Shown here: piece after piece, positions 9,358 to 29,028 of the stretch
Position numbering within the stretch: position 1 is the first letter of the stretch
Layout of the letters: each line of letters begins with the position of its first letter
The notes under the pieces: model-generated
Told to the model about the DNA's origin: nothing
Seen by the model: the letters and a program-made list of their open reading frames with translations, nothing else
Databases searched by the model: none
Assembly: GCF_029963765.1 (NCBI RefSeq)
Contig: NZ_JALBYU010000017.1
Coordinates: forward strand, 62,001 to 126,000
Direction: 5' to 3'
Source: Pseudomonas sp. UYIF39
GTDB lineage: Bacteria; Pseudomonadota; Gammaproteobacteria; Pseudomonadales; Pseudomonadaceae
DNA length: 64,000 bases
Program-made: the position numbers and the translations under genes

Positions 9358-10593
9358 ATGAACAAGAATATTGTAAAAGAGAATAGTCACTTTCAATTTA
9401 TAGAGTGCGACGCTGCAGATACCGTGACTGTCGTTTTTGCAGCACGAAACGACCGTCCTCCAAAATTTACTTTTTGGAAAGCTGCCAACGCAATGAATTC
9501 ACATGTGATACTTCTCAATAGTGACGTCCCTGAGTGGTACAGGGCAGGAATACCAGGGATTTCGGGGGGTATAAGAGGAGCTGTCAAAGCAATAACCGAC
9601 TTCAAAAACACCGTTAAAGCTAGCCGCTTAGTGATGACTGGAAGTAGCATGGGCGGTTATGGTGCGTTATTGTATGGTTCCATGGCAAAAGCCGACCACG
9701 TTCTAGCATTCGGCGTTGAACCTTTGCTAGGTATTCCAGGCGGTAAAACCGATATAACACGCAACCATCTTCAGTACATGTACCCAGATCTAACCAGTCT
9801 TTCTCTACCTCCCAGCACAGTTTACTACGGAGGCATGGATATTAATGATATTCTCGGCGCCTGGTTGCTTCGCAAACGTAGAAATTCAGAAATTGTTTGC
9901 ATTCCGGAAGCGCAACACGACACCCCGGACTTTCTAGCCAGACATGGCCTACTGAACTCCGTCTTTGCCGACATCATTACTGGAAAGAAAATCAGCACCT
10001 ACGAGTACGGCCAAGGTGATGCAGCAAACGATGAAATCGTTGATTTTCTTTGGAAATTAAACAACCAGTTGGTAGAAAAAGACTGGACTGCTATCCGAAA
10101 AAAAATCAGTCACTCAGAACATCTAACTAGTAATTCCCCGCTGCTGGAATACCTCTACGGCATCGCTCACTTTAGAAATCATGATTTCAATAATGCTTAC
10201 AAAGCACTAAACACCCTTACGATGAGAATCCCGGGATACTGGGAGGCTTGGATGAACCTAGGTGCTGTAAACTTAAAGCTTGGGAACATTGATGAAGCGA
10301 TAAAGTCGTGTAGCAACGCTATAAAACTCAGACCTCATCGATCGATTGCGCACATTCAGCTATCGCATATTTACTCTAAAGCCGGGAGTAACGACCTCGC
10401 ATTTGAACATGCACAATGGGCCTGCAAACTCAATTATTCTCGACCAGAATATTTTGATGCCTTGGCAAAAACTGCAGCACTAGCGAACAAATCAGTTCCT
10501 GATAAAGAAAATTATGCAGTGCAATACAATGAAAATGTGAAAGCAGCTCAGAGTAAATTCTCCGATTACAACTTTTATACCAAAAAGGCATAA
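9358..10593 (+). CDS. Alpha/beta-hydrolase with C-terminal TPR repeats
   Basis: This 411-residue protein begins 58 bases after the large glycosyltransferase. Residues 1-230 form an alpha/beta-hydrolase-like domain with the nucleophile elbow GSSMGGYGALLYG, a later acidic region (YYGGMDINDI) and a candidate catalytic histidine in PEAQHDTP. Residues about 260-380 hold two or more TPR units (YWEAWMNLGAVNLKLGN; SIAHIQLSHIYSKAGS). It shares the AT-rich composition of the preceding gene and so belongs to the strain-specific part of the capsule locus. It may add or remove an acyl group on the polysaccharide or act on a precursor; no specific substrate can be read from the sequence. Confidence 0.7.
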   Translation: MNKNIVKENSHFQFIECDAADTVTVVFAARNDRPPKFTFWKAANAMNSHVILLNSDVPEWYRAGIPGISGGIRGAVKAITDFKNTVKASRLVMTGSSMGGYGALLYGSMAKADHVLAFGVEPLLGIPGGKTDITRNHLQYMYPDLTSLSLPPSTVYYGGMDINDILGAWLLRKRRNSEIVCIPEAQHDTPDFLARHGLLNSVFADIITGKKISTYEYGQGDAANDEIVDFLWKLNNQLVEKDWTAIRKKISHSEHLTSNSPLLEYLYGIAHFRNHDFNNAYKALNTLTMRIPGYWEAWMNLGAVNLKLGNIDEAIKSCSNAIKLRPHRSIAHIQLSHIYSKAGSNDLAFEHAQWACKLNYSRPEYFDALAKTAALANKSVPDKENYAVQYNENVKAAQSKFSDYNFYTKKA

Positions 10594-10641
10594 GATTACA
10601 TTAAGGGACTATTTCAAAAAACAAATTACATCAAAAAAATT

Positions 10642-10677
10642 CCAGCTAATAACCGAAACTAGTCGGTTATTAGCTGG
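10642..10677 (-). terminator. Rho-independent terminator of kpsF (minus strand)
   Basis: A perfect 15-base stem (CCAGCTAATAACCGA and its complement) closes on the six-base loop AACTAG. The minus strand continues into AATTTTTTGA, a U-tract, so it stops transcription coming from kpsF. The + strand has no T-run after the stem, but the hairpin may still slow transcription of the preceding gene. Confidence 0.85.
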
Positions 10678-10723
10678 ATGCAAACAAGCGATGCGTATAC
10701 AAGCTCTGCCACGATGCAGATTT

Positions 10724-11659
10724 TTAATCAAAAATCTCCACAACCCCCACAACCTCATCACTCCCCTCTGCCGTCACCAGCAACGCCCGGATCTTGTGAT
10801 CCAGCATATAAGCCTCAGCCTCACTCAACTGCGCATTCGCTTTCACGGTATGCGGACTGGCGGTCATGAAGCTGGCGACGCGCTCATTCACTACACCCGG
10901 ATTACCCAGCAACGCACGACGCAAGTCGCCGTCGGTAACGATGCCGACCAGTTTGTCGTTGTCCATCACCAGTGCCAAGCCCAGACGGCTGGAGGTCATG
11001 ACCAACAGGCAGTCGTGGAATGAGGTTTCGCGGGTAACCTTGGGGAGGTTGGTGTGCATCACGTCGCTGACGCGGGTCAGCAGTTTGCGGCCGAGGCTAC
11101 CGCCGGGGTGGTAGCGGGCGAAGTCCATCGGCTTGAAGTCGAGGGCGCTAATCAGAGCAACGGCGAGTGCATCGCCCATGGCCATGGTGGCCAGGGTCGA
11201 AGTGGTGGGTGCCAGGTTGTTCGGGCACACTTCGCGCTCGACGGAGATGTCGAGCCAGATGTCGGCGTGTTTGGCCAATGTGGATTGGCCGTTGCCGGTC
11301 ATGGCGATGATCTTGTTGCCGAAGGATTTCAGGCTCGGAATCAGCTTGATGACTTCTTCGGTTTCGCCGCTGTAGGAAATCAAAATCAGTACATCAATTG
11401 GCTTGAGCATGCCGAGGTCGCCGTGGAAGGCTTCGGCCGGATGCAGGAACAGACTTGGGGTGCCGGTAGAGGCGAAGGTGGCGACCATTTTCTGGCCGAT
11501 CAAACCGGACTTGCCCATGCCGCATACCGCTGCACGGCCTTTGCAACCAAGGATCAGTTCTACGGCGCGCTGAAACTCACCATCCAGGCGCTCTGCGAGT
11601 TGACCGATGGCTTGCGCCTGGGCGCAGAGTGCTTCTTTGGCAATTGGAAGGTGATTCAT
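10724..11659 (-). CDS. kpsF: D-arabinose 5-phosphate isomerase KpsF/KdsD
   Basis: This 311-residue protein has an N-terminal SIS domain (VCGMGKSGLIGQK, SYSGETEEV) and two C-terminal CBS domains (SDVMHTNLPKVTRE; GIVTDGDLRRALLG), the standard KpsF/KdsD/GutQ layout. It converts ribulose 5-phosphate to arabinose 5-phosphate, the first committed step to Kdo, which builds the linker between capsule and lipid. It is transcribed away from kpsC, with its own terminator. The genome is likely to have a second housekeeping copy (kdsD) elsewhere, as is common with capsule-linked kpsF. The Kdo-8-phosphate synthase and CMP-Kdo synthetase genes are not in this window. Confidence 0.92.
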   Translation of the reverse strand: MNHLPIAKEALCAQAQAIGQLAERLDGEFQRAVELILGCKGRAAVCGMGKSGLIGQKMVATFASTGTPSLFLHPAEAFHGDLGMLKPIDVLILISYSGETEEVIKLIPSLKSFGNKIIAMTGNGQSTLAKHADIWLDISVEREVCPNNLAPTTSTLATMAMGDALAVALISALDFKPMDFARYHPGGSLGRKLLTRVSDVMHTNLPKVTRETSFHDCLLVMTSSRLGLALVMDNDKLVGIVTDGDLRRALLGNPGVVNERVASFMTASPHTVKANAQLSEAEAYMLDHKIRALLVTAEGSDEVVGVVEIFD

Positions 11660-12048
11660 GGGGACGCTATCGTTCCGTGATTTTGAAGACGCGTATGGTA
11701 ACGGCTCAAGGCCAGCGAGGGAATGTTGATCTCCTTCCGTTATGAGTTGTCGGCCGGTCGTTATAAAACATAATTCGCCATCGCGAAAAACCTAACCGAC
11801 ACCCAATAGTCAAGCGTTAAAAACAAAGCGAATCGCCCGTTCATCGGACTGCGAGGCCGCGCACCTTTATATGTTAAAAATTCATCAAACAGGTGAAAAA
11901 ATCGCAAAAACTCTTTGTACTTTTATGTATAGCAACGGGCCATTTGTATTATCATTCGCGCCAAATTTGATTGAGCATTTTCTTAAGGCGTGCATTAATT
12001 TCGTGCCTGACACAAGAGTGCGCTCGTTATGGAAATCCGCTGTTTTTT
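11660..12048. other. Divergent promoter region between kpsF and kpsC
   Basis: This 389-base AT-rich region separates divergently transcribed kpsF and kpsC and should carry promoters for both. An open frame on the + strand at 11871-12185 is judged a shadow. The kpsC frame itself could begin at a TTG (11971), but the extra N-terminus is not KpsC-like. I saw no clear operator or riboswitch. Confidence 0.5.
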
Positions 12049-14082
12049 ATGGACAATGTCGCCCCTCCACGCCGCTCTTTACTGATTCTGTCCAAAGGCG
12101 CGCAACAGATCTCTACCCTCCCCACCTTGCTACCCGAATTTCGGCTGCTATTTGGGACGATGCGCGACATTTCCCAGGCCGATGATGTTCTCGCGTGGGG
12201 GCGTAAACCCAGCGCATTGCGTGCGCAGGCCGCTGCTAAAGATGCTGGTTTACCACTCCTCACTGTGGAAGACGGTTTTCTGCGTTCCGTGGGGCTGGGG
12301 GCCGAAGACCCGCCGCTATCGCTGATTGTCGATCCACTGGGTATCTATTACGACGCCACCGCGCCTTCTCGTCTGGAACAACTGATCCCCGTCCCGCTGA
12401 TACAAGCGCAGATCCTGCGTGCCCGTGCCTTGCAAGCAAGCTGGCGCGAGGAGCGCGTGTCCAAGTACAACGGCGCCCGGATCGAAGCCTGCGAGCTGCC
12501 GCAGCCGTGTGTGCTGGTCGCCGATCAGACCCGCGGTGATGCGTCGCTGCAAGGTGCCACCGCCGCTGATTTCGAGCGCATGCTCGAGGCCGCGCTGACC
12601 GAGCATCCGCACAGCACAGTGGTGGTCAAGGTTCATCCGGACGTGGTGGCCGGGCGCAAGCAAGGTCACTTCGACCTGGCGGCGTTGCGCAAACACCCAC
12701 GGGTTCATCTGATCAGCGAAAACGTTCATCCGTCCGAGCTGATGCCGAACGTTAAGGCTGTCTACGTGATGACCTCACAACTGGGCTTCGATGCACTGTT
12801 GTGGGACGTGCCCGTGCACACCTTTGGCACGCCGTTCTATGCCGGCTGGGGTTTGACCATCGATGCCCTGCCCGCCCCTGCGCGGCGCCAACCGGTGAGT
12901 CTTGAGCAATTGCTGCATGCCGCGTTGGTGGAGTACCCGCGTTACGTCGACCCGGAGACGGGCGCGCCGTGCGAACCAGAGACCGTGCTGGCGTGGCTGG
13001 GACTGCAGCGAAGAATGCGCAGTCGCTTGCCGCATGATTTGCAAATGGTCGGTTTCAGCAAATGGAAACAGCCTTTGGTACTGGACTTTTTCAATGGTTC
13101 AGAAACCCGATTTGCACGTCCCTCCAGTCGCTCGAAAACTCCGATAGCGGTGGTGACCTGGGGCTGCCAGCACGACTCGATGCTGGCGCAACAGAAAAAC
13201 ACCAAACACCTCGGCCGCGTCGAAGACGGCTTCCTGCGCTCCGTCGGCCTGGGCGCGAAGAAAACCCGGCCATTGTCGTGGGTGTTCGACGACCTGGGCA
13301 TTTACTACGATGCCACCCGTCCTTCGCGCCTGGAACACCTCTTGCAGAACGAACCGTGCAACCCGGATTTGCTGCAACGGGCGGCCGCGCTACGCGAAGC
13401 GATCTGTGCCGCCGGCGTCACCAAATACAACTTGCCCGGCACTACGTGGAAACGCCCTGCCGGTGTCGAGAAAGTAATTCTGGTTCCGGGCCAGGTCGAG
13501 TCCGACGCCTCGATTCGCTACGGCGCGCACCGGATCCGGCGCAATCTTGATTTGCTCAAGGCGGTGCGCGAGCGTCACCCGATGGCGTGGTTGCTGTACA
13601 AGCCGCACCCCGAAGTACTGGCCGGCACACGCGAGGCCGGCGAAGACGAAGATCGTACCAGCGAGTGGTGCAATCAGGTGGTAGGCGATGTGCCTTTCCA
13701 CGAACTGTTGTCCGAGGTCGATGAGGTGCATGTGTTGACCTCGCAATCGGGTTTCGAAGCCTTGTTGCGCGGCGTGCCTGTGACCACCTACGGCCAACCG
13801 TTTTACGCCGGCTGGGGGCTGACCCGGGATCAGGATATGAACCCCGACGTACAGGCGCGCCGCACCCGACGCCTGAGCCTGGACGAATTGGTGGCCGCGA
13901 CCCTGATCCGCTACCCGACCTATGTCAGCCGCATTACCCGAAAATTCACCACCCCCGAACGCACGTTAGTCGAGATTCAAAACTGGGATGAAGTGCCTAC
14001 ACAAGGAAGAGCTCCAACATGGCGAGAGATGATCCAGCGTTTGGTCCTTACGGCTTTGAAACCACGCCCCAGAAACTCGTGA
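12049..14082 (+). CDS. kpsC: Dual beta-Kdo transferase KpsC
   Basis: This 677-residue protein is built from two related halves. Each carries the Kdo-transferase signature: EDGFLRSVGLGA at residues 74-85 and again at 392-403, followed by DPLGIYYDATAPSRLE and DDLGIYYDATRPSRLE. Each half ends with the FYAGWGL(T) motif (GTPFYAGWGLT; GQPFYAGWGLT). In E. coli and Neisseria, KpsC-type enzymes extend the beta-Kdo linker on the lipid acceptor with alternating linkages; two intact modules imply two linkage activities. The start is the ATG at 12049 (MDNVAPPRRS); an upstream TTG in frame is less likely. The 3' end overlaps kpsS by 64 bases. Confidence 0.9.
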   Translation: MDNVAPPRRSLLILSKGAQQISTLPTLLPEFRLLFGTMRDISQADDVLAWGRKPSALRAQAAAKDAGLPLLTVEDGFLRSVGLGAEDPPLSLIVDPLGIYYDATAPSRLEQLIPVPLIQAQILRARALQASWREERVSKYNGARIEACELPQPCVLVADQTRGDASLQGATAADFERMLEAALTEHPHSTVVVKVHPDVVAGRKQGHFDLAALRKHPRVHLISENVHPSELMPNVKAVYVMTSQLGFDALLWDVPVHTFGTPFYAGWGLTIDALPAPARRQPVSLEQLLHAALVEYPRYVDPETGAPCEPETVLAWLGLQRRMRSRLPHDLQMVGFSKWKQPLVLDFFNGSETRFARPSSRSKTPIAVVTWGCQHDSMLAQQKNTKHLGRVEDGFLRSVGLGAKKTRPLSWVFDDLGIYYDATRPSRLEHLLQNEPCNPDLLQRAAALREAICAAGVTKYNLPGTTWKRPAGVEKVILVPGQVESDASIRYGAHRIRRNLDLLKAVRERHPMAWLLYKPHPEVLAGTREAGEDEDRTSEWCNQVVGDVPFHELLSEVDEVHVLTSQSGFEALLRGVPVTTYGQPFYAGWGLTRDQDMNPDVQARRTRRLSLDELVAATLIRYPTYVSRITRKFTTPERTLVEIQNWDEVPTQGRAPTWREMIQRLVLTALKPRPRNS

Positions 14083-15341
14083 TGCCTGTCCAGCATTCCC
14101 GCCGTCCGGTATCGGTAAAACCGCGCAACTCGTTCCTGTTTCTGCAGGGTGTCAGTTCGCCGTTTTTCGCACGCCTGGTACAGGCACTGCGCGCCGAGGG
14201 ACAGTTGGTCAAGTCGGTCAACTTCAACATGGGCGACACCCTGTACGGCGGCGGCGCACGGGTCTTCTATTCGGCGCGCCCCGAGCAGTTGATGGACTTC
14301 TATAGCCAATGCTTTAAGGCGGACCATATTACCGACGTGGTGCTGTTCGGCGACTGTCGTCCGGTGCATCAGCCGGCAGTGGAACTGGCCAGGTCGCTGG
14401 GCATTCGCGTTCACGTATTCGAAGAAGGCTACTTCCGCCCCTACTGGATCACCCTTGAGCGCAATGGCGTGAACAACCACTCGTTGCTGCCCCGTGATCC
14501 GGAGTGGTATCGGGAAGTGGGCAAGTACATCCCGCGCTATCACAACGGCGATTCGTTCCGCCTGTCCTTTGCCTCCCGGGCCTTCCACGATGTGATGTAC
14601 CACTTCGGTGGTGCACTGAACAAAGTGGTTTTCCCTCACTACAAAACCCACGCGCCATTCAACGCGGCGGTGGAGTATGCCGGCTACATTCGCCAAGGCC
14701 TTCGTCTGGTCGCCGCCAAGGGTCGTGATTCCGAAGTGATCAGTGAAGTGGCGCGCAATCGTCATCGCACCTTCCTGTTGCCATTGCAACTGGACAGCGA
14801 TGCGCAGATCCGCGATCACTCGCCGTTCAAGCACATGAAGGATGTGTTGAAGCACGCAATGGGTTCGTTCGCCCGCCATGCCGGCAGTGACACGCGCCTG
14901 GTGGTCAAGAATCATCCCCTGACCCCAGGCATCATCAACTACCACCGGATCACCCGGCGTATTGCCCACAAGCTCGGCATCGCCGATCGTGTGGACTTCC
15001 TCGAAAGCGGTCACATGCCGACGCTGCTGTCCCACGTCGCAGGCGTGGTCACGGTCAACAGCACCGTGGGCGGTTCGTCGCTGATGCACAACGTGCCGAC
15101 CATCGCCCTCAGCGACCCGATCTACAACCTCAAGGGGCTCACCCACCAAGGCAGCCTCGACGATTTCTGGCACACGCCGGAACCACCAGACACCACGCTG
15201 TTCCAGCGCTTTCGCAGCACAGTGATTCACACCACCCAGGTCAACGGCGGCTTCTATACGCGCTGTGGTATCGACATGGCCGTGAACAACTCGCTGGAAG
15301 TGCTAATGGCCAAAACCTCAAAGATTGAACGGTACCTATGA
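14019..15341 (+). CDS. kpsS: Initiating Kdo transferase / capsule protein KpsS
   Basis: This 440-residue KpsS-family protein has FLFLQGVSSPFFARL near the N-terminus, VLFGDCRPVH, HVFEEGYFRPYWITLE, and the conserved late motif VNSTVGGSSLMHNVP. KpsS adds the first beta-Kdo to the lipid (lyso-phosphatidylglycerol in E. coli), after which KpsC extends it. The start at 14019 has AAGGAAGA at good spacing and lies inside the end of kpsC; a start at 14082 is possible. It overlaps the following SDR gene by four bases (ATGA). Because five accessory lipid-type genes are coupled downstream, its lipid acceptor here could differ from the E. coli one. Confidence 0.88.
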   Translation: MARDDPAFGPYGFETTPQKLVMPVQHSRRPVSVKPRNSFLFLQGVSSPFFARLVQALRAEGQLVKSVNFNMGDTLYGGGARVFYSARPEQLMDFYSQCFKADHITDVVLFGDCRPVHQPAVELARSLGIRVHVFEEGYFRPYWITLERNGVNNHSLLPRDPEWYREVGKYIPRYHNGDSFRLSFASRAFHDVMYHFGGALNKVVFPHYKTHAPFNAAVEYAGYIRQGLRLVAAKGRDSEVISEVARNRHRTFLLPLQLDSDAQIRDHSPFKHMKDVLKHAMGSFARHAGSDTRLVVKNHPLTPGIINYHRITRRIAHKLGIADRVDFLESGHMPTLLSHVAGVVTVNSTVGGSSLMHNVPTIALSDPIYNLKGLTHQGSLDDFWHTPEPPDTTLFQRFRSTVIHTTQVNGGFYTRCGIDMAVNNSLEVLMAKTSKIERYL

Positions 15342-16114
15342 CGCTGCACAAAAACCCACGCTGCATCCTTATCACCGGGGCCACGGGTGGCATCGGCGGC
15401 GCGCTGGCACCGGCGTATGCGGCGCCGGGTGTGACTCTGATTCTGCAGGGCCGACGCACCGAGCGCCTGGAAGAAATGGCCGAGCAGTGCCGCGCCGCCG
15501 GCGCCCGGGTCATCCTGCACGCGCTCGATGTCCAGGACCTGGTAGCGGTGCGCGAATGGATGACCCGGATCAGCCAAACCGAGCAGCCTGACTTGATCAT
15601 TGTTGGTGCCGGGCTCAATACCGCTACGGGTCCGAACTCGGAAGATGAAGTCTGGGAGCTGTCCCAGGCCGTGATCGAAGTGAACGTCATGGCGGCCATC
15701 GCCACCGTGCAGGCGGCATTGCCGGCGATGCGCGCTCGTAAACACGGCCAGATCGCCCTGTTCAGTTCCCTCGCCGGTTGGCGCGGGCTGCCCGCCACAC
15801 CCAGCTACAGCGCCAGCAAAGCGGCGATGAAGGCTTACGGTGAAGCCATGCGCGACCTGGTCGCCGCTGACGGCGTGCGGATCAATGTGATCATGCCGGG
15901 TTATGTCGAATCGAAAATGTGCTTTGAAATGCCTGGACCGAAACCGCTGCTGTGGAACCCGGACAAAGCCGCACAGCGGATCCGTCGCGGCCTGGCAGCC
16001 AACCAGGCTCGAATCAGTTTCCCCTTCCCCTTGAACCTCGGATGCTGGGCCCTGGGCGTGATTCCCCCGCGGATGTCATCTGTCATTTTGCGATGGTTGG
16101 ACTACGGTGCCTGA
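15338..16114 (+). CDS. Short-chain dehydrogenase/reductase, capsule-locus type
   Basis: This 258-residue classical SDR has the cofactor motif TGATGGIGG at residues 15-23, an Asn in VNVMAA, the catalytic serine in LFSSLAG, and YSASK with the Tyr-Lys pair. The C-terminus is hydrophobic (FPLNLGCWALGVIPP), suggesting membrane association. It is translationally coupled to kpsS (ATGA overlap) and to the next gene (8-base overlap). Capsule loci with PKS and AOS genes, such as the wcb locus of Burkholderia pseudomallei as I recall it, have a similar SDR. With an AOS in the locus, a 3-ketosphinganine-reductase-like role on a keto-amine lipid is a reasonable inference; the sequence alone only supports an NAD(P)-dependent oxidoreductase. 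Confidence 0.8.
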   Translation: MTLHKNPRCILITGATGGIGGALAPAYAAPGVTLILQGRRTERLEEMAEQCRAAGARVILHALDVQDLVAVREWMTRISQTEQPDLIIVGAGLNTATGPNSEDEVWELSQAVIEVNVMAAIATVQAALPAMRARKHGQIALFSSLAGWRGLPATPSYSASKAAMKAYGEAMRDLVAADGVRINVIMPGYVESKMCFEMPGPKPLLWNPDKAAQRIRRGLAANQARISFPFPLNLGCWALGVIPPRMSSVILRWLDYGA

Positions 16115-17669
16115 TTTCTTGAACAGTCCTTTTACCTGGGTCATCGCTGGTGGGTTTGTCCTGACCTGTCTTCTCGAAGCGTTGCTGATTCCCCGCCCGA
16201 CGCTGCGTCGCCCAATGCGCAGTTGGTTGCTGCATGCCGGTGTGTGGCTGTTCGCGGTGGCAGCGCTGTACACGATCACCGGGCGCCCTTATTTCAGCGC
16301 CGTGAATGCTCTCGCCCTGTGGCTGCTGATCGTGATGGTGAGCAACGCAAAATATCACTCGCTGCGTGAACCGTTCGTGTGCGCGGACTTTGAATACTTT
16401 AGCGACGCGGTGCGTTTTCCGCGCCTGTACCTGCCCTTCTTCGGCATCGGCAAAACCATCGTGCTGGCCTTGGCGTTTGTCGCCTATCTTGCGTGCGGAC
16501 TGTATTTCGAGCCGGCCACTGCGCAGGCGTTGCCCGTTGGCCTCGCTACGTTGGCGAGCGCCGTGCTGTTGCTAATTCTCGGCGGCATCAAGCCACTGCA
16601 ACCGACTTACGATGCCAGCCTGGATTTGACCCGCTGGGGTCTGGCAGCCAGTTTGTGGACCTATTTTCGCGCTGCACGACGCAAGGTCGCTATCGACCAA
16701 TTGCACTCGCCGTTCGCCCTCGATCCGTATCAGGCGCCCGCCACGATGGGCACCGTGCTGCCGGATCTGGTGTCCGTGCAAAGCGAGTCGTTTTTCGATA
16801 TTCGCCGGTTGTGGCCGGGCATCCGCGAGCAGGTGTTGAGTCACTACGACGTGTTGCGCGGCGAAGCGCTTGCACACGGTCGGCTGCAAGTCGCAGCCTG
16901 GGGCGCCAATACCGTGCGCACCGAGTTCGCCTTTCTTACTGGCATTGCGGGAGACAAGCTCGGCGTGCACCGTTTCAACCCGTATCGCCATCTGGCGCGC
17001 CAAGGGTTGCCGAGCATTGCCGCCGAAATGAAACGCAAGGGCTACCGCACCGTGTGCATTCACCCGTACGACGGTAGTTTTTACGGTCGCGACCAGGTGC
17101 TGCCGGCGCTGGGTTTTGATGAGTTCATCGACCAGCGCAGCTTCAACGATTCGCAAAAAGCCGGGCCGTTCATTGGCGATTGTGCGGTGGCAGACAAGAT
17201 CACTGAATTGCTCAACGACAGTACCCGCACTCAGCCGTTGTACATCCACGCCGTGACCATGGAAAACCACGGCCCGCTGCAACTGGAAACCGTCGATGCC
17301 GCTGAGTTGCCGACCTGGTTCGACCGCCCGCTGCTGGATGACCTGCGCGATCTGGCGCCGTACCTGCGGCACGTTAGCAACGCCGACCGGATGCTCGGCC
17401 AATTGCGCAAGTGTCTGATGTCGCGGCCGACCCCGACCGGGCTGTGTTTTTTTGGCGACCATGTGCCGATTCTGCCCCAGGTGTATGCCGCACTCGGTGC
17501 GCCCGATGGCGATACCGACTACTTCATCTGGTCCAACAAAGTGCCCGGCAGCCGCGCGGCCACGTCACTGGCGGTCGAACACCTGGCCAGGACATTCGTC
17601 GACCAGCTAAGTCGCACCAAGGCTGTCAGCAAACCGCAGAGCCACGCCCAGACCGCCCTCCATGACTGA
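16107..17669 (+). CDS. LtaS-like membrane sulfatase-fold transferase
   Basis: This 520-residue protein has about four or five N-terminal membrane segments (residues 1-155) and a sulfatase/alkaline-phosphatase-fold domain after them. Visible family motifs are VQSESFFD (metal-binding Glu), NTVRTEFAFLTG with the likely Thr nucleophile, HPYDGSFYGRD, MENHGPL and FFGDHVPI. The family includes lipoteichoic acid synthase, MdoB phosphoglycerol transferases and phosphoethanolamine transferases. The active site should face the periplasm. It likely moves a phospho-alcohol head group between a lipid and the capsule or its anchor. The start is a GTG at 16107 overlapping the SDR, and the end overlaps the GNAT gene by eight bases, so it is part of one tightly coupled operon. 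Confidence 0.82.
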   Translation: MPDFLNSPFTWVIAGGFVLTCLLEALLIPRPTLRRPMRSWLLHAGVWLFAVAALYTITGRPYFSAVNALALWLLIVMVSNAKYHSLREPFVCADFEYFSDAVRFPRLYLPFFGIGKTIVLALAFVAYLACGLYFEPATAQALPVGLATLASAVLLLILGGIKPLQPTYDASLDLTRWGLAASLWTYFRAARRKVAIDQLHSPFALDPYQAPATMGTVLPDLVSVQSESFFDIRRLWPGIREQVLSHYDVLRGEALAHGRLQVAAWGANTVRTEFAFLTGIAGDKLGVHRFNPYRHLARQGLPSIAAEMKRKGYRTVCIHPYDGSFYGRDQVLPALGFDEFIDQRSFNDSQKAGPFIGDCAVADKITELLNDSTRTQPLYIHAVTMENHGPLQLETVDAAELPTWFDRPLLDDLRDLAPYLRHVSNADRMLGQLRKCLMSRPTPTGLCFFGDHVPILPQVYAALGAPDGDTDYFIWSNKVPGSRAATSLAVEHLARTFVDQLSRTKAVSKPQSHAQTALHD

Positions 17670-18269
17670 GATTGCCCAAGAGCCGCTACGAATCGTCCTC
17701 GGCTCCTGTTTGCCGGAGCGCAATGAGGCGATTGCGCGGCTGATCGCCTCGGGGCGTAGTTCGCTGGCCTTTATCCTCGGTGATGAAGCCTGCCGCTATC
17801 GGCTGCTGGTCCGGGCGATCAATTGGGACCGAATTCTGATTGCCTATCGCGGCCCCACCGCGCTCGGTTATGTCGCGTTCAAGCACCATCGACGTGGACC
17901 GTTCTCACCAGGTTTCAGCCCTTTCCGGGATGAGTTCGGCCGTCTGCGCGGCGGTGTGCGCTATCTGCTGTTTATCATTGCTGAATACCGCGAGTGGTAT
18001 TACGGGTTCTACCTGTATGGCTTGCACGTGATCAAACCGGCACGCCATCAAGGTGTAGCCACCGCGCTGCTGACAGAGACATTCAGGCAAGCCCGCCAAG
18101 CGGGCTACGACAGGGTTGAACTTGAGGTTCAGGTGAAAAATCAGAGCGCCCAACAGCTCTACATCCAGCAAGGTTTCGTCCGGGTGCACACTACACCCAT
18201 GAATTGGCTCGGCCGGTTGCTGCCCTTCCCTGCGGTGGTGAACATGCGCCGTTCATTGAAGCCACAACC

Positions 18270-18273
<4 letters not shown>
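17662..18273 (+). CDS. GNAT family N-acyltransferase
   Basis: This 203-residue protein has the GNAT acyl-CoA site RHQGVATALL near residues 131-140, then VELEVQVKNQSAQQLYIQQGF, the usual C-terminal motif of the fold. It overlaps both neighbours (ATG inside the previous gene, ATGA with the next). Beside an AOS-type gene, a GNAT that acylates an amine of a sphingoid-like intermediate is plausible, but acetylation of an amino sugar is equally open. The middle region (YRGPTALGYVAFKHHRRGPF) is family-specific and I do not recognise a substrate from it. Confidence 0.8.
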
Positions 18274-28699
<10,426 letters not shown>

Positions 28700-29028
28700 T
28701 GCTACAAGCCCTTTTCATACCCGACCTTTTTCCAAAGATTGGGCAACAATCAACTTCCATTAATTAGATGCTGGAAAACTGGCGACGCCGTATAAAAGGT
28801 CGTGTCGCTAAAAATCCTGCTTGTGCCCAGCCAACGTCCTACACAAAACAGCGGGGAATCATACGCGCCCAGTCCCCTGAGGGAAACCTGAATAGCTCAA
28901 CCATTGGGTGAGCCAGCCCCATCAGCGCAATGCAGAAAATTTTGAGCCCCACGTCCGATTAATAAAAAAATTCAATAAATGCGCGCCGCAGCCGACAACT
29001 TCTGAAAGCCTTGCGGATTGAACAAGCC
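28700..29028. other. Divergent promoter region between the PKS and aer-like genes
   Basis: This 329-base region is fairly AT-rich and separates two outward-facing genes. It should hold both promoters. I looked for an ANR box (TTGAT-N4-ATCAA), because Pseudomonas aer can be ANR-controlled, and found none. No gene or RNA is evident. Confidence 0.5.

Noticed and set aside
11871-12185. 104-codon open frame overlapping the kpsC start
   Set aside because: Shadow of the real kpsC frame; the kpsC frame carries the conserved motifs.
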